The position numbers and the translations under genes were made by a program. Positions 26,070 through 33,446 of a stretch of DNA of 36,963 nucleotides are shown here, piece by piece. The stretch is from Pseudomonadota bacterium (GTDB lineage Bacteria; Pseudomonadota; Alphaproteobacteria; Acetobacterales; Acetobacteraceae), in the NCBI GenBank assembly GCA_018971725.1, contig JAGXAE010000006.1, positions 1 through 36,963 on the forward strand, written 5' to 3'. Position 1 is the stretch's first letter, and every line of letters begins with the position of its first letter. The notes under the pieces were generated by a model, which was not told where the DNA came from, ran no database searches, and saw only the letters and a program-made list of their open reading frames with translations.

Positions 26070-26360
26070 CTTCCGCCAATCCTCAGAGCAGACATGATCC
26101 AATCCGCCTCAGCCACCTTGGCCGGGCCTGAACCGTGCCTCCCCCTCTCACAGGTTGCGCGGGCGATTCACGCCCGGGGGTTCGCCGAGCCCAGCTCCAC
26201 CCAGACTGATCGCACGCTTGGTAATCGGCGCGTGCATAATACTACACGTGCCTGTCATCAACCCGGCGGTGCAAGAAGCAGGGCTGCGATGGCGGTGCCC
26301 CGCCCAACGTAGCGCGCATGGCTGTACCCCATCTCGGGGCATCCTGGCGGCGCATACAAG
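26070..26360. other. Non-coding region between tkt and the amt terminator
   Basis: No convincing gene lies here; the tracked 64- and 74-codon ORFs overlap each other, are Pro/Arg-rich and lack ribosome sites. The region must carry the tkt promoter. Visible structure is a 6-bp hairpin CGGGCG-ATTCA-CGCCCG (26160-26176) and the inverted repeat listed separately. Confidence 0.6.
26227..26252 (-). promoter_or_regulatory. Candidate tkt promoter -10 within an inverted repeat
   Basis: GGCGCGTG (26227-26234) and CACGTGCC (26245-26252) are inverted with one mismatch around ATAATACTA. On the minus strand the centre contains TATTAT, a plausible -10 hexamer for tkt; no good -35 TTGACA lies 17 nt upstream. 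A regulator bound to the repeat would cover the -10. This is a pattern call only. Confidence 0.3.
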
Positions 26361-26392
26361 AAAAAACCCTCCCGGCTAGGCCGGGAGGGTTC
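26361..26392 (-). terminator. Intrinsic terminator of the minus-strand amt gene
   Basis: AACCCTCCCGGC (26365-26376) and GCCGGGAGGGTT (26380-26391) are perfectly complementary around TAG, with an A6 run on the plus strand that becomes a U-tract in the minus-strand transcript. It lies about 25 nt after the amt stop. Confidence 0.93.
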
Positions 26393-26415
26393 GAAAGCGA
26401 TCCTACGGGACCGGT

Positions 26416-27729
26416 TTAACCGTGGGAGACAACCTCGCCATGCTGGGTGATGTCGAGCCCCTCGATCTCGTCTTCCTTGGTAACCCGCAGGCCCATGGTG
26501 AGATCGATCAGCTTCAGGATGACATAGCTGACAACAGCGTCGTACACGATGGTGGTGATGATGCCCTCGAGCTGGATGAGAACCTGGCCCGCGTTGCCCT
26601 CGATCAGGCCGGAGTGGCCACCAACAGCCTTGAGCGCGAACACGCCGGTAAGCAGCGCGCCCAGGATGCCGCCGAGGCCGTGCACGCCCCAGACGTCCAG
26701 CGCGTCGTCATAACCGAACATGCCCTTGAAGCCGGTGACGCCCCAGAAGCAGACCACGCCCGCGGCCAGGCCGATGACCAGCGCGCCGCCAACCCCAACG
26801 AAACCGCAAGCCGGGGTGATGGCGACAAGACCGGCAACGGCGCCGGAAACGCCACCCAGCATGCTGGGCTTACCCTTCACCATCCATTCCACGATCACCC
26901 AGGAGAGCACAGCGGCGGAGGTGGCGAGCTGGGTATTGATGGCGGCCATACCAGCCAGACCACCGGCGGTGAGGGCGGAACCAGCATTGAAACCGAACCA
27001 GCCAACCCACAGCAGAGAGGCGCCGATCATGGTGTAAGCCATGTTGGCGGGCGCCATGTTGTCACGGCCATAACCTCCGCGCTTGCCAACCATGATCGCG
27101 GCGATCAGGCCGGGCACAGCGCTGTCGATATGCACGACGGTACCACCGGCGAAATCCAGCACGCCAAGATTGGCCAGGAAGCCGCCAGGACCCCAGACCA
27201 TATGCGCGATCGGGCAGTACACCGCGAGCAGCCAGATACCTACGAACACCATGGAGGAGGAGAACTTCAGGCGGTCAGCCGGGCCGCCCAGGAACAGGGC
27301 AGGAGTGATGATGGCGAAGGTGCACTGGAAGAAGGCAAACACCGTCTCGGGAATGGTGCCGGAAAGGCCGTTCAGCCCCGTTCCCATCAGCATCACGCGG
27401 GAGAAGCCACCAAACAGCGGTGCCAACGGACCGGAACCCTGGGTGAAGGCCAGGCTGTAACCGACGATGCACCACAGAACGGTGACCAGCGCCGTGGTGA
27501 AGAAGCACTGCATCAGCATGGCGAGCATGTTCTTCTTCCGCAGCAGGCCAGCGTAATACAAGGCCAGCCCTGGCACCGTCATCATCAGCACGAGGGCGGA
27601 AGAGGTCAGCATCCAGGCGGTGTCGCCCGAGTTAAGGGTCGGGGCAGCGGTCTGCGCCATGGCGGGCGCGCAGCCGAACGCTGTCAGGCCGAGGCCTACA
27701 GGCACGCCTAAAAGGGATCTTTTCGTCAT
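26416..27729 (-). CDS. amt: Ammonium transporter (AmtB type) with signal peptide
   Basis: A trimeric Amt/Rh channel for NH4+/NH3 uptake. The leader MTKRSLLGVPVGLGLTAFGCAPAMAQ looks cleavable, as in AmtB. The pore histidines are in GGTVVHIDSAVPGL and WGVHGLGGILGALLTGVFA; the AmtB-like GWFGFNAGSALTA and the C-terminal tail (LRVTKEDEIEGLDITQHGEVVSHG), which in AmtB contacts PII, are present. The start is set at the ATG at 27729 (GAGG 5 nt upstream) rather than the tracked 27798, giving 437 aa. No glnK adjoins it, although amtB normally follows glnK. A sigma-54-like promoter lies upstream. Confidence 0.95.
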   Translation of the reverse strand: MTKRSLLGVPVGLGLTAFGCAPAMAQTAAPTLNSGDTAWMLTSSALVLMMTVPGLALYYAGLLRKKNMLAMLMQCFFTTALVTVLWCIVGYSLAFTQGSGPLAPLFGGFSRVMLMGTGLNGLSGTIPETVFAFFQCTFAIITPALFLGGPADRLKFSSSMVFVGIWLLAVYCPIAHMVWGPGGFLANLGVLDFAGGTVVHIDSAVPGLIAAIMVGKRGGYGRDNMAPANMAYTMIGASLLWVGWFGFNAGSALTAGGLAGMAAINTQLATSAAVLSWVIVEWMVKGKPSMLGGVSGAVAGLVAITPACGFVGVGGALVIGLAAGVVCFWGVTGFKGMFGYDDALDVWGVHGLGGILGALLTGVFALKAVGGHSGLIEGNAGQVLIQLEGIITTIVYDAVVSYVILKLIDLTMGLRVTKEDEIEGLDITQHGEVVSHG

Positions 27730-27831
27730 CAAGTCCTCGTTCCTCATTGCGTTGCCTTGACGGCCCGGAGCCCGAACAGGCCGGCAGCGCGTGATCATGA
27801 AAGCTCAGTGCGTTACAAGCGCAGGAAACGA

Positions 27832-27847
27832 AGCAAGGAGCATGCCA
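27832..27847 (-). promoter_or_regulatory. Sigma-54 -24/-12 promoter for the minus-strand amt
   Basis: The minus strand reads TGGCATGCTCCTTGCT. Against TGGCACRNNNNTTGCW this has GG and GC with exactly 10 nt between and one mismatch (T for C in the -24 box). Predicted transcription start is about 27821, giving a ~92-nt leader before the ATG at 27729. Confidence 0.78.
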
Positions 27848-27879
27848 TCCGAAAAAATAAAATCTTTCGGAAATTTTAT
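27848..27879. repeat. Interleaved AT-rich inverted repeats upstream of the amt promoter
   Basis: TCCGAAA (27848-27854) pairs with TTTCGGA (27865-27871), and ATAAAAT (27857-27863) pairs with ATTTTAT (27873-27879). The two overlapping dyads lie just upstream of the -24 box, where IHF or a bending protein would act in a sigma-54 promoter. No protein can be assigned. Confidence 0.5.
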
Positions 27880-28161
27880 CCGCTCAAACGCGGCGTGGTG
27901 GCGTCGCGCTAAAATTCTGGCCACAGCAATGGCACACGTTGCGCAACATTTCTGCACAAAAAATACGCAAATGTTCCAGAAAAGCATGCGAACACCCGGC
28001 GATCCCGGCCCGCGCGCACCGCCATATTGCCAGCGAAACAAGTTCCTTGCCTTGCTTTTTGCTGCAATTTTAAGCGACGGCTTTGCGAAACCCAGCCTTT
28101 TGGGCGGGCGCGGCCGTATGATCTCGCGCTTTGGGCTGAACAATGAACGGCCCGTAAGTCA

Positions 28162-28177
28162 TGGCACAAAACATGCT
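28162..28177 (+). promoter_or_regulatory. Sigma-54 -24/-12 promoter for the plus-strand amt
   Basis: TGGCACAAAACATGCT matches TGGCACRNNNNTTGCW at all but one position (A for the first T of the -12 box), with GG and GC 10 nt apart. Predicted transcription start is about 28188. The tracked ORF start (ATG at 28161) lies inside this element, so the true start must be downstream, at 28263. Confidence 0.85.
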
Positions 28178-28262
28178 TGAATTTTTCACGGATGCCGCGC
28201 GAAACATTGTGGCGTGGCGCCATGTGCAACTGACTTTGGCTGGGACGCATGGAGACGCAACA

Positions 28263-29657
28263 ATGACAATCGTACAAGCTTTGCCGGGCAACTGGCTGGA
28301 TACAGGAGACAACGCCTGGCAGCTTACCGCCGCCACTTTTGTCGGCATAATGAGCATTCCGGGCCTGGCGCTGCTCTATGGCGGTGCAGTGAAGAAAAAA
28401 TGGGCCGTTAACTCGGCCTTCATGGTGTTTTATGCCTTCTCGGCGGTTCTAATTGCCTGGGTGCTGTGGGCCTATAATATGTCCTTCGGCAAACCATGGT
28501 TGAACCTGCCATTCGGCCTTGGGCCTTTCGTCGGGCATCTCGATCCGACCACCTCCGCCTACAATATGGAGAAAGAGGCAATCATCCCCTCCGCCGCTGC
28601 CGCCATGCCAGCCCTTGGCTATGGCCAAGCCACGATGGTGTACTTCCAGTTCGTGTTCGCCGCCATCACGCCGATCATCCTGCTCGGCTCTCTGCTTGGC
28701 CGTGTCAGTTTCAAGGCCTGGATGATTTTCGTACCCCTGTGGACGACGTTCATCTATTCCGTCGGCGCTTATTCATTGTGGGGCGGTGGCTGGCTTTCAG
28801 GCCTGGGCGCCTGGCTTGGCTATAAGGATGCCGCAGGCGTGGTGGATTACTCCGGCGGCTACGTCATCCATCTAGCCTCCGCCGTTTCCGGCTTCACCGC
28901 CGCCGCGATCATCGGCCCGCGTCTGCCACGCGACCGTGAAAGCTTCCAGCCGAATAATCTGCTGATCACCATGGCAGGCGCCGGCCTGCTCTGGCTTGGC
29001 TGGTCCGGCTTCAATGGCGGCGACCCGTTCACCGCCAACGCCGATGCCGGCGTGGGCGTGCTGAACACCCACACCGCCACCGCCGCCGCGCTGCTTACCT
29101 GGACGCTGATGGATGTGCTGGCCTATGGCAAGCCCTCTATCCTGGGTGCGGTGAACGGCATGATCACCGGCCTCGTCGCCATCACCCCTGCCGCTGGCTA
29201 CGTAAACGGCACCGGCGCCATCATCATCGGCATCGCCGCCGCGGCACTGCCCTGGATGACCTGGAACTGGCTCGGCAAAACCAGTCCCATGCGCAAGGTG
29301 GATGACGTGCTGGGCGTGATCCACACGCACGGTGTGGCGGCGATCGTCGGCGGCCTGGGTGTCGGCCTCCTCGCTGACCCCAAGATGATTGAATGGTATG
29401 GCACCAAGAACGATGCCGTCTCCGTAACAGGCTTGTTCTACGGCGACTTCCATCAGTTCATGCTGCAGATTTACGGCGCCGTGTTCATCATCGTCTATAA
29501 CATCGTTGGCACCTTCATTCTGCTGAAGCTCATCGGTCTGCTCGTGCCCCTGCGCATGGATGATGAAACCCTGCTGATCGGTGACGACGCGGTGCATGGC
29601 GAGGAAGCCTACGCAATTTATGCCGACGGCCAGAAAGTACCGGTCCTGGGCGACTAA
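28263..29657 (+). CDS. Second ammonium transporter, divergent Amt clade
   Basis: A 464-aa Amt-family channel clearly different from its neighbour. It has no signal peptide (MTIVQALPGNWLDTGDNAWQLTAATFVG); the pore histidines are in YSGGYVIHLASAVSGF and GVIHTHGVAAIVGGLG, and GLLWLGWSGFNGGDPF replaces the GWFGFNAGS motif. The tail (LRMDDETLLIGDDAVHGEEAYAIYADGQKVPVLGD) is acidic. GGAG lies 8 nt before the ATG. The tracked extension MAQNMLEFF... is hydrophilic and covers the sigma-54 promoter. Having two non-identical Amts from one regulatory spacer suggests different affinities or PII control, which is inference. Confidence 0.94.
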   Translation: MTIVQALPGNWLDTGDNAWQLTAATFVGIMSIPGLALLYGGAVKKKWAVNSAFMVFYAFSAVLIAWVLWAYNMSFGKPWLNLPFGLGPFVGHLDPTTSAYNMEKEAIIPSAAAAMPALGYGQATMVYFQFVFAAITPIILLGSLLGRVSFKAWMIFVPLWTTFIYSVGAYSLWGGGWLSGLGAWLGYKDAAGVVDYSGGYVIHLASAVSGFTAAAIIGPRLPRDRESFQPNNLLITMAGAGLLWLGWSGFNGGDPFTANADAGVGVLNTHTATAAALLTWTLMDVLAYGKPSILGAVNGMITGLVAITPAAGYVNGTGAIIIGIAAAALPWMTWNWLGKTSPMRKVDDVLGVIHTHGVAAIVGGLGVGLLADPKMIEWYGTKNDAVSVTGLFYGDFHQFMLQIYGAVFIIVYNIVGTFILLKLIGLLVPLRMDDETLLIGDDAVHGEEAYAIYADGQKVPVLGD

Positions 29658-29678
29658 CCCCCGCCATTGGCCTACATG

Positions 29679-29711
29679 GACGGCGCCCTTCATGGGCGCC
29701 GTCTTGCGTTT
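29679..29711 (+). terminator. Intrinsic terminator after the plus-strand amt
   Basis: GACGGCGCCC (29679-29688), loop TTCAT, GGGCGCCGTC (29694-29703), then TTGCGTTT. The 10-bp perfect GC-rich stem lies 21 nt after the stop codon. Confidence 0.88.
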
Positions 29712-29758
29712 CAGCCGGTGGTGTTTCCGGCGGCGCGAAACTCTGGCAGGCTAGGCGC

Positions 29759-30940
29759 ATGACGCAAGCATGCGATATCGCGGTGGTGGGTGCTGGCCCG
29801 GTGGGCGGCACTCTGGCTCTGGCCTTGGCGGCACGGGGCCGCAAGGTTCTTTTGGTCGACAAGGCCGATCTGAAACCCATGGAGAACCCGAATTTCGACG
29901 GACGTGCCTATGCCATCGCGCATGGGTGCAAGCCTCTGCTGCAAGAGGCCGGACTGTGGGAACGCCTGCCCTTCGCCCCCTGCCCGATTCTGGATATCGA
30001 CGTGACAGACGGCAAGCCGGGCCGCGCGCCCTCGCCCCTGAAGCTGCATTTCGACCATAAAGCCGTGGGCGACGACCCGTTCGGCTGGATCATTGAGGCA
30101 CGCTCCGTGCGCGTGGCGCTGAATGCGGCTCTGGCGGAGTCAGACGTGATTGTCCGCGCCCCGGCGGAGGCTCTGGTGAGCCGCCATGCGGAGAGTGCCA
30201 TCGTGCAGGTGGGGGATGAACGGTTCAAGACGAAGCTGGTGGTGGCAGCGGAGGGCCGGCAATCTCCGTTGCGCAACCAGGCTGGTATCAGCGTGACCCG
30301 CCTGCCCTACAAGCAGACGGCGGTGATTTTTGCCGTGGCGCATGAGGTGCCGCACAACAACGTGGCGCTGGAACATTTCCTGCCAGGCGGACCATTCGCG
30401 GTGCTGCCAATGACCGGCACGGCGGAACACCCCAACCTCTCCGCCGTCGTATTCACCGAGAGCGATACGAATGCCAAGCTGCTCTATGGCATGGATGATG
30501 CCGGGCTGCTGCGGGCGGTGCAGGCGCGGCTGGGCAACCGGCTGGGTCGGCTGGAACTGGCCGGGCGGCGCTGGCTCTACCCGCTCTATGCCATGTACGC
30601 GGCGCGCTATTACGATACGCGCCTGGCCTTGGCCGGAGATGCCGCGCATGGCGTGCACCCCATCGCGGGACAGGGCTTGAATTTGGGGCTGAGGGATGCC
30701 GCCGCGCTGCTGGATCTGGCGGGTGCCGCGGATGACCCAGGCGCGGAGTCTGCGCTGCGCGCCTATCAGGCGAAGCAACGGCCTATCAACATGGCGATGC
30801 TGCTGGGCATGGACGCGTTGGACCGGCTCTTCTCCAACAATTTCCCACCGGTTCGGTTGGTGCGGGACCTCGGCCTTGCGGCGGTGGAGCGCATGCCGCG
30901 CCTGAAGCAGCGCTTTATGCTGGCGGCCATGGGGCGGTAG
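29759..30940 (+). CDS. UbiH/UbiF/COQ6-family FAD-dependent hydroxylase
   Basis: A flavoprotein monooxygenase of the ubiquinone-biosynthesis type, which hydroxylates the benzoquinone ring precursor. The N-terminal dinucleotide-binding motif is VVGAGPVGGTLALALAARG; the second FAD motif is LALAGDAAHGVHPIAGQGLNLGLRDAAALLDL, with the GD and the UbiH signature HPIAGQGLNLGLRD. At 393 aa it is full length. Which ring position it uses (UbiH, UbiF, UbiI or UbiL-like) cannot be told. It stands alone after the amt terminator and is convergent with the next gene. Confidence 0.93.
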   Translation: MTQACDIAVVGAGPVGGTLALALAARGRKVLLVDKADLKPMENPNFDGRAYAIAHGCKPLLQEAGLWERLPFAPCPILDIDVTDGKPGRAPSPLKLHFDHKAVGDDPFGWIIEARSVRVALNAALAESDVIVRAPAEALVSRHAESAIVQVGDERFKTKLVVAAEGRQSPLRNQAGISVTRLPYKQTAVIFAVAHEVPHNNVALEHFLPGGPFAVLPMTGTAEHPNLSAVVFTESDTNAKLLYGMDDAGLLRAVQARLGNRLGRLELAGRRWLYPLYAMYAARYYDTRLALAGDAAHGVHPIAGQGLNLGLRDAAALLDLAGAADDPGAESALRAYQAKQRPINMAMLLGMDALDRLFSNNFPPVRLVRDLGLAAVERMPRLKQRFMLAAMGR

Positions 30941-30948
30941 GTAACCGA

Positions 30949-31473
30949 CTAACTGCCGATAACCTTTATATCAAGAGGCTTTTCGCCCTTCATGAGTTTT
31001 GCAAGACCCTGCCTAATGGCCAATTGATCCGTGCTTTCGTCGACATGCCCTTGAGGGAAATATACTCCTCTTTTTAGACTAACGTCGTTAAAATCGTAGC
31101 CTAGTGACTTGCCCATAGCTTTCAGCAAGGAGATCAATAAGCCTGTTCCTTTTTCAAAATGGGTTCGTGCCTCGCCCTCACTTTGCGGAATTTTTTCATT
31201 AAGAAAATCAAGGTAATTTGCCCAAGCGTCTCTTACTTCTTTATCTTTTCTATTTGTCCCATCAAATAATAACTCAATCAAATTTAACGCTTGAACATGA
31301 TCATTTGATCCGCCCCTAACGGCGCGAGTTGCCATCAGAGTTTGGAACAGCATCCTTTTGCGTTCCTTTCGATTTTGTGAACGTTCAAGCCATTTTTGTG
31401 CTTGGACAGCCGCCACTGGCCCCAAAATAGTAGCTGCGATGAGCAGCCCATCTGACACAGTGATCCCAGTCAA
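30949..31473 (-). CDS. Small membrane-anchored DUF6680-like protein in AT-rich DNA
   Basis: A 174-aa protein with one N-terminal hydrophobic segment (SDGLLIAATILGPVAAVQAQ), a basic juxtamembrane stretch (KWLERSQNRKERKRMLFQTLMATRA), and a helical soluble part with HVQALNLIELLFDG and VRDAWANYLDFLN. This layout matches what I know as DUF6680, a family without established function; the assignment is from memory. The start is TTG at 31473 with GGAGAGGG 7 nt upstream. Base composition is visibly more AT-rich than its neighbours and codon use differs (many AAA, AAT, TTT). It ends 8 nt from the hydroxylase stop, in convergent orientation. Recent horizontal gain is likely. Confidence 0.8.
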   Translation of the reverse strand: MTGITVSDGLLIAATILGPVAAVQAQKWLERSQNRKERKRMLFQTLMATRAVRGGSNDHVQALNLIELLFDGTNRKDKEVRDAWANYLDFLNEKIPQSEGEARTHFEKGTGLLISLLKAMGKSLGYDFNDVSLKRGVYFPQGHVDESTDQLAIRQGLAKLMKGEKPLDIKVIGS

Positions 31474-31578
31474 CGTTCAACCCTCTCCTGAAACGAGAAA
31501 GCAACGATCGGCTTTTTCCACCTAAGCCTCCTCAACCCCCACAATATTTTTATTATTACACTTCTGCAATTCATTCTC

Positions 31579-31619
31579 CTAGATAACAAATTGCAAAATA
31601 CATCAATGCGTTATCCTAG
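31579..31619. repeat. 41-bp imperfect inverted repeat upstream of the antiporter gene
   Basis: CTAGATAAC-AA-ATTG pairs with CAAT-GC-GTTATCCTAG around CAAAATACAT, with one bulged C and a 2-nt internal loop. It lies in the AT-rich spacer between the divergent DUF6680-like and CPA2 genes, 30 nt before the CPA2 ATG. It may be an operator or the mark of an insertion; no T-tract makes it a terminator. Confidence 0.6.
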
Positions 31620-31648
31620 AAGCTCCTTTCTGTAGTAAATAACCTATC

Positions 31649-33445
31649 ATGTTCCTGACTCTTCTCATTCTTCTGGCCGCCATCGTGCTGGCCGTCCCGC
31701 TCTCCCGTTATGCGGGGCTGGGAAGCATTCTGGGCTATCTCGTCGCGGGGGTGGTCATCGGCCCTTCCGTGCTGGGGCTGGTGACCAATGTAAACGAGAT
31801 CAGCGATGTGTCGGAACTCGGCGTGACCATGCTGCTGTTCCTGATCGGGCTGGAACTGCGGCCGCATCGGCTATGGGTGCTGCGCAAGGCGGTGTTTGGC
31901 CTCGGGCTGGGGCAGATGGTGCCCACCTCCCTGGTGCTGGCTGGCATTTTGATACTGTTCGAGGTGCCACTGCGCGATGCCGTGGTGCTGGGCATCGGGC
32001 TGGCGCTGTCCTCCACCGCCATCACCCTGCCCTTGCTGTCTGAACGCAATCTGCTGCCCACCATACCGGGACGCGACGCTTTTGCCGTGCTGCTGTTCCA
32101 GGATATGGCGGCGATTCCGGTGCTAGCCCTGCTGCCAATTTTAGCAGGCGGCGGCACGGAACATTTCTCCTGGCTGGCGGTGGCGCGGGGGGCGGCCGTG
32201 GTGGCGGCCATTCTGGCGGGCGGTTATTTGCTGGTGCCCTATGTGTTCCGCATGGTGGCGGCGGCCAAAGTGCCGGAAGTATTCACCGCCACCGCGCTGC
32301 TGCTGGTGGTGGGTACGGCGGCGCTGGCGCACTGGGCGGAGCTCTCGGCCTCTCTGGGCGCGTTCCTGGCCGGGGTGATGGTTTCGGATTCGGAATACCG
32401 GCACGAGTTGCAGGCTGACATCGAACCCTTCGAGGGGCTGTTGCTGGGGTTCTTCTTCATCTCCGTCGGCATGTCAGCCGACCTGGGGCTGCTGGAGCAC
32501 AGGCCGCTGGAAATTCTGCTGCTGGTAATCGGGCTTTCCGTGGTGAAAGCGGGCATTGCCTTCGTGGTCAGCTATCTGCGCCGCCGCCTGTCCGGCGCGG
32601 CCCTGCGCTTTGCTCTGGCCTTGCCGGAGGGCAGCGAATTCAGTTTTGTGCTGTTCGCGGCGGCAGTGGCGGCGGGCACGCTGGACAAAGTTCTGGCGGC
32701 GGAAGCCACGCTGGTGGTAGCGCTCTCAATGATGGTGGCGCCGATCCTGTTCGCCGGATCGGAACGCTTCGTGATGCCGAAGCTGGAAGCAAAGAAGAAA
32801 CAGCGCCCGTTCGACAAGTTCGAGGACACGCAATCCGCCCCGGTGATCATCTGCGGGTTCGGGCGCGTGGGGCAGATTGTCGGGCGCGTGCTGGCGATGC
32901 AGAATATCCGCTTCACGGCCTTGGACCGCAGCTCATCCCAGGTGGATTTCGTTCGCCGCTTCGGCGTGAAAGTGTTTTACGGCGACCCTGCGCGCGAGGA
33001 GGTAATGCGTTCAGCCGGCGCGGAAAGCGCGAAGGTGCTGGTGATCGCGCTGGATGACATGGCTGCCGGCGTGGCGGTGGCGGAAATGGTGCGGCGTAAA
33101 TTTCCACAGCTGCGGGTGGTGGCCAGAGCGCGCAACCGCCACCATGTGCATCTGCTGATGGGGGCAGGCGTTGACTTGTTCGTGCGCGAAACGTTTTTCT
33201 CATCTCTACGGTTGACCGAAATCGTTCTGGATGAACTGGAAGTTCCCCAGGAGCAGACCCGGCACGCCATCGAATTGTTCCGCAAGCATGACGAGAGAAT
33301 CCTGAATGAAAGCTATGGCTTCGGGAATGACGAGGCCAAGTTGATCCAGACCGTTCAGGAAGCCGCGAAGGACCTGCAGGAAGTGTTCGAGGCGGATATG
33401 AGTGACTTCAACAAGGGCAAAAGCCAGGACGGCGCGGCAGCGTGA
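31649..33445 (+). CDS. CPA2-family K+/H+ antiporter (KefB/C-like) with RCK domain
   Basis: A 598-aa monovalent cation:proton antiporter. The first ~385 residues are a multi-helix Na+/H+-exchanger-type domain (LGSILGYLVAGVVIGPSVLGL; MLLFLIGLELRP; LALSSTAITLPLLSERNLL; LGAFLAGVMVSDSEYRHEL). The C-terminal part is a Rossmann TrkA-N/RCK domain (VIICGFGRVGQIVGRVLA) able to bind nucleotide or glutathione. It resembles KefB/KefC, which expel K+ and acidify the cell during electrophile stress. No KefF/G partner is adjacent. The ribosome site before the ATG is poor. Its TGA is one base from the pbp stop on the other strand. Confidence 0.94.
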   Translation: MFLTLLILLAAIVLAVPLSRYAGLGSILGYLVAGVVIGPSVLGLVTNVNEISDVSELGVTMLLFLIGLELRPHRLWVLRKAVFGLGLGQMVPTSLVLAGILILFEVPLRDAVVLGIGLALSSTAITLPLLSERNLLPTIPGRDAFAVLLFQDMAAIPVLALLPILAGGGTEHFSWLAVARGAAVVAAILAGGYLLVPYVFRMVAAAKVPEVFTATALLLVVGTAALAHWAELSASLGAFLAGVMVSDSEYRHELQADIEPFEGLLLGFFFISVGMSADLGLLEHRPLEILLLVIGLSVVKAGIAFVVSYLRRRLSGAALRFALALPEGSEFSFVLFAAAVAAGTLDKVLAAEATLVVALSMMVAPILFAGSERFVMPKLEAKKKQRPFDKFEDTQSAPVIICGFGRVGQIVGRVLAMQNIRFTALDRSSSQVDFVRRFGVKVFYGDPAREEVMRSAGAESAKVLVIALDDMAAGVAVAEMVRRKFPQLRVVARARNRHHVHLLMGAGVDLFVRETFFSSLRLTEIVLDELEVPQEQTRHAIELFRKHDERILNESYGFGNDEAKLIQTVQEAAKDLQEVFEADMSDFNKGKSQDGAAA

Positions 33446-33446
33446 A

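Larger units (their letters stand above)
27730..28262. other. 533-bp divergent control region between two amt genes
   Basis: This spacer is AT-richer than its surroundings and has no believable ORF. It carries one sigma-54-like -24/-12 element for each gene (listed separately), with about 315 bp between them where enhancer and bending sites would be expected. It also holds two interleaved inverted repeats at 27848-27879 and the perfect palindrome GTTGCGCAAC at 27938-27947. I found no clean NtrC site of the TGCACC-N5-GGTGCA type. Confidence 0.7.

Noticed and set aside
26148-26379. Two small ORFs (64 and 74 codons) upstream of tkt
   Set aside because: They overlap on opposite strands, lack ribosome sites and have GC-driven composition.
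27930-27945. Third possible sigma-54 element TGGCACACGTTGCGCA on the plus strand
   Set aside because: GG and GC are 10 nt apart, but the -12 box is GCGCA instead of TTGCA and it lies over 300 nt from the gene; the 28162 element is a better match.
27850-28160. NtrC binding sites in the amt spacer
   Set aside because: The best match, GCACC-N5-ATTGC near 28015, fits only one half-site; not enough to call.
26416-29657. Amt pair as a recent tandem duplication
   Set aside because: Leaders, pore-flanking motifs and tails differ clearly; they are distinct clades, not recent copies.
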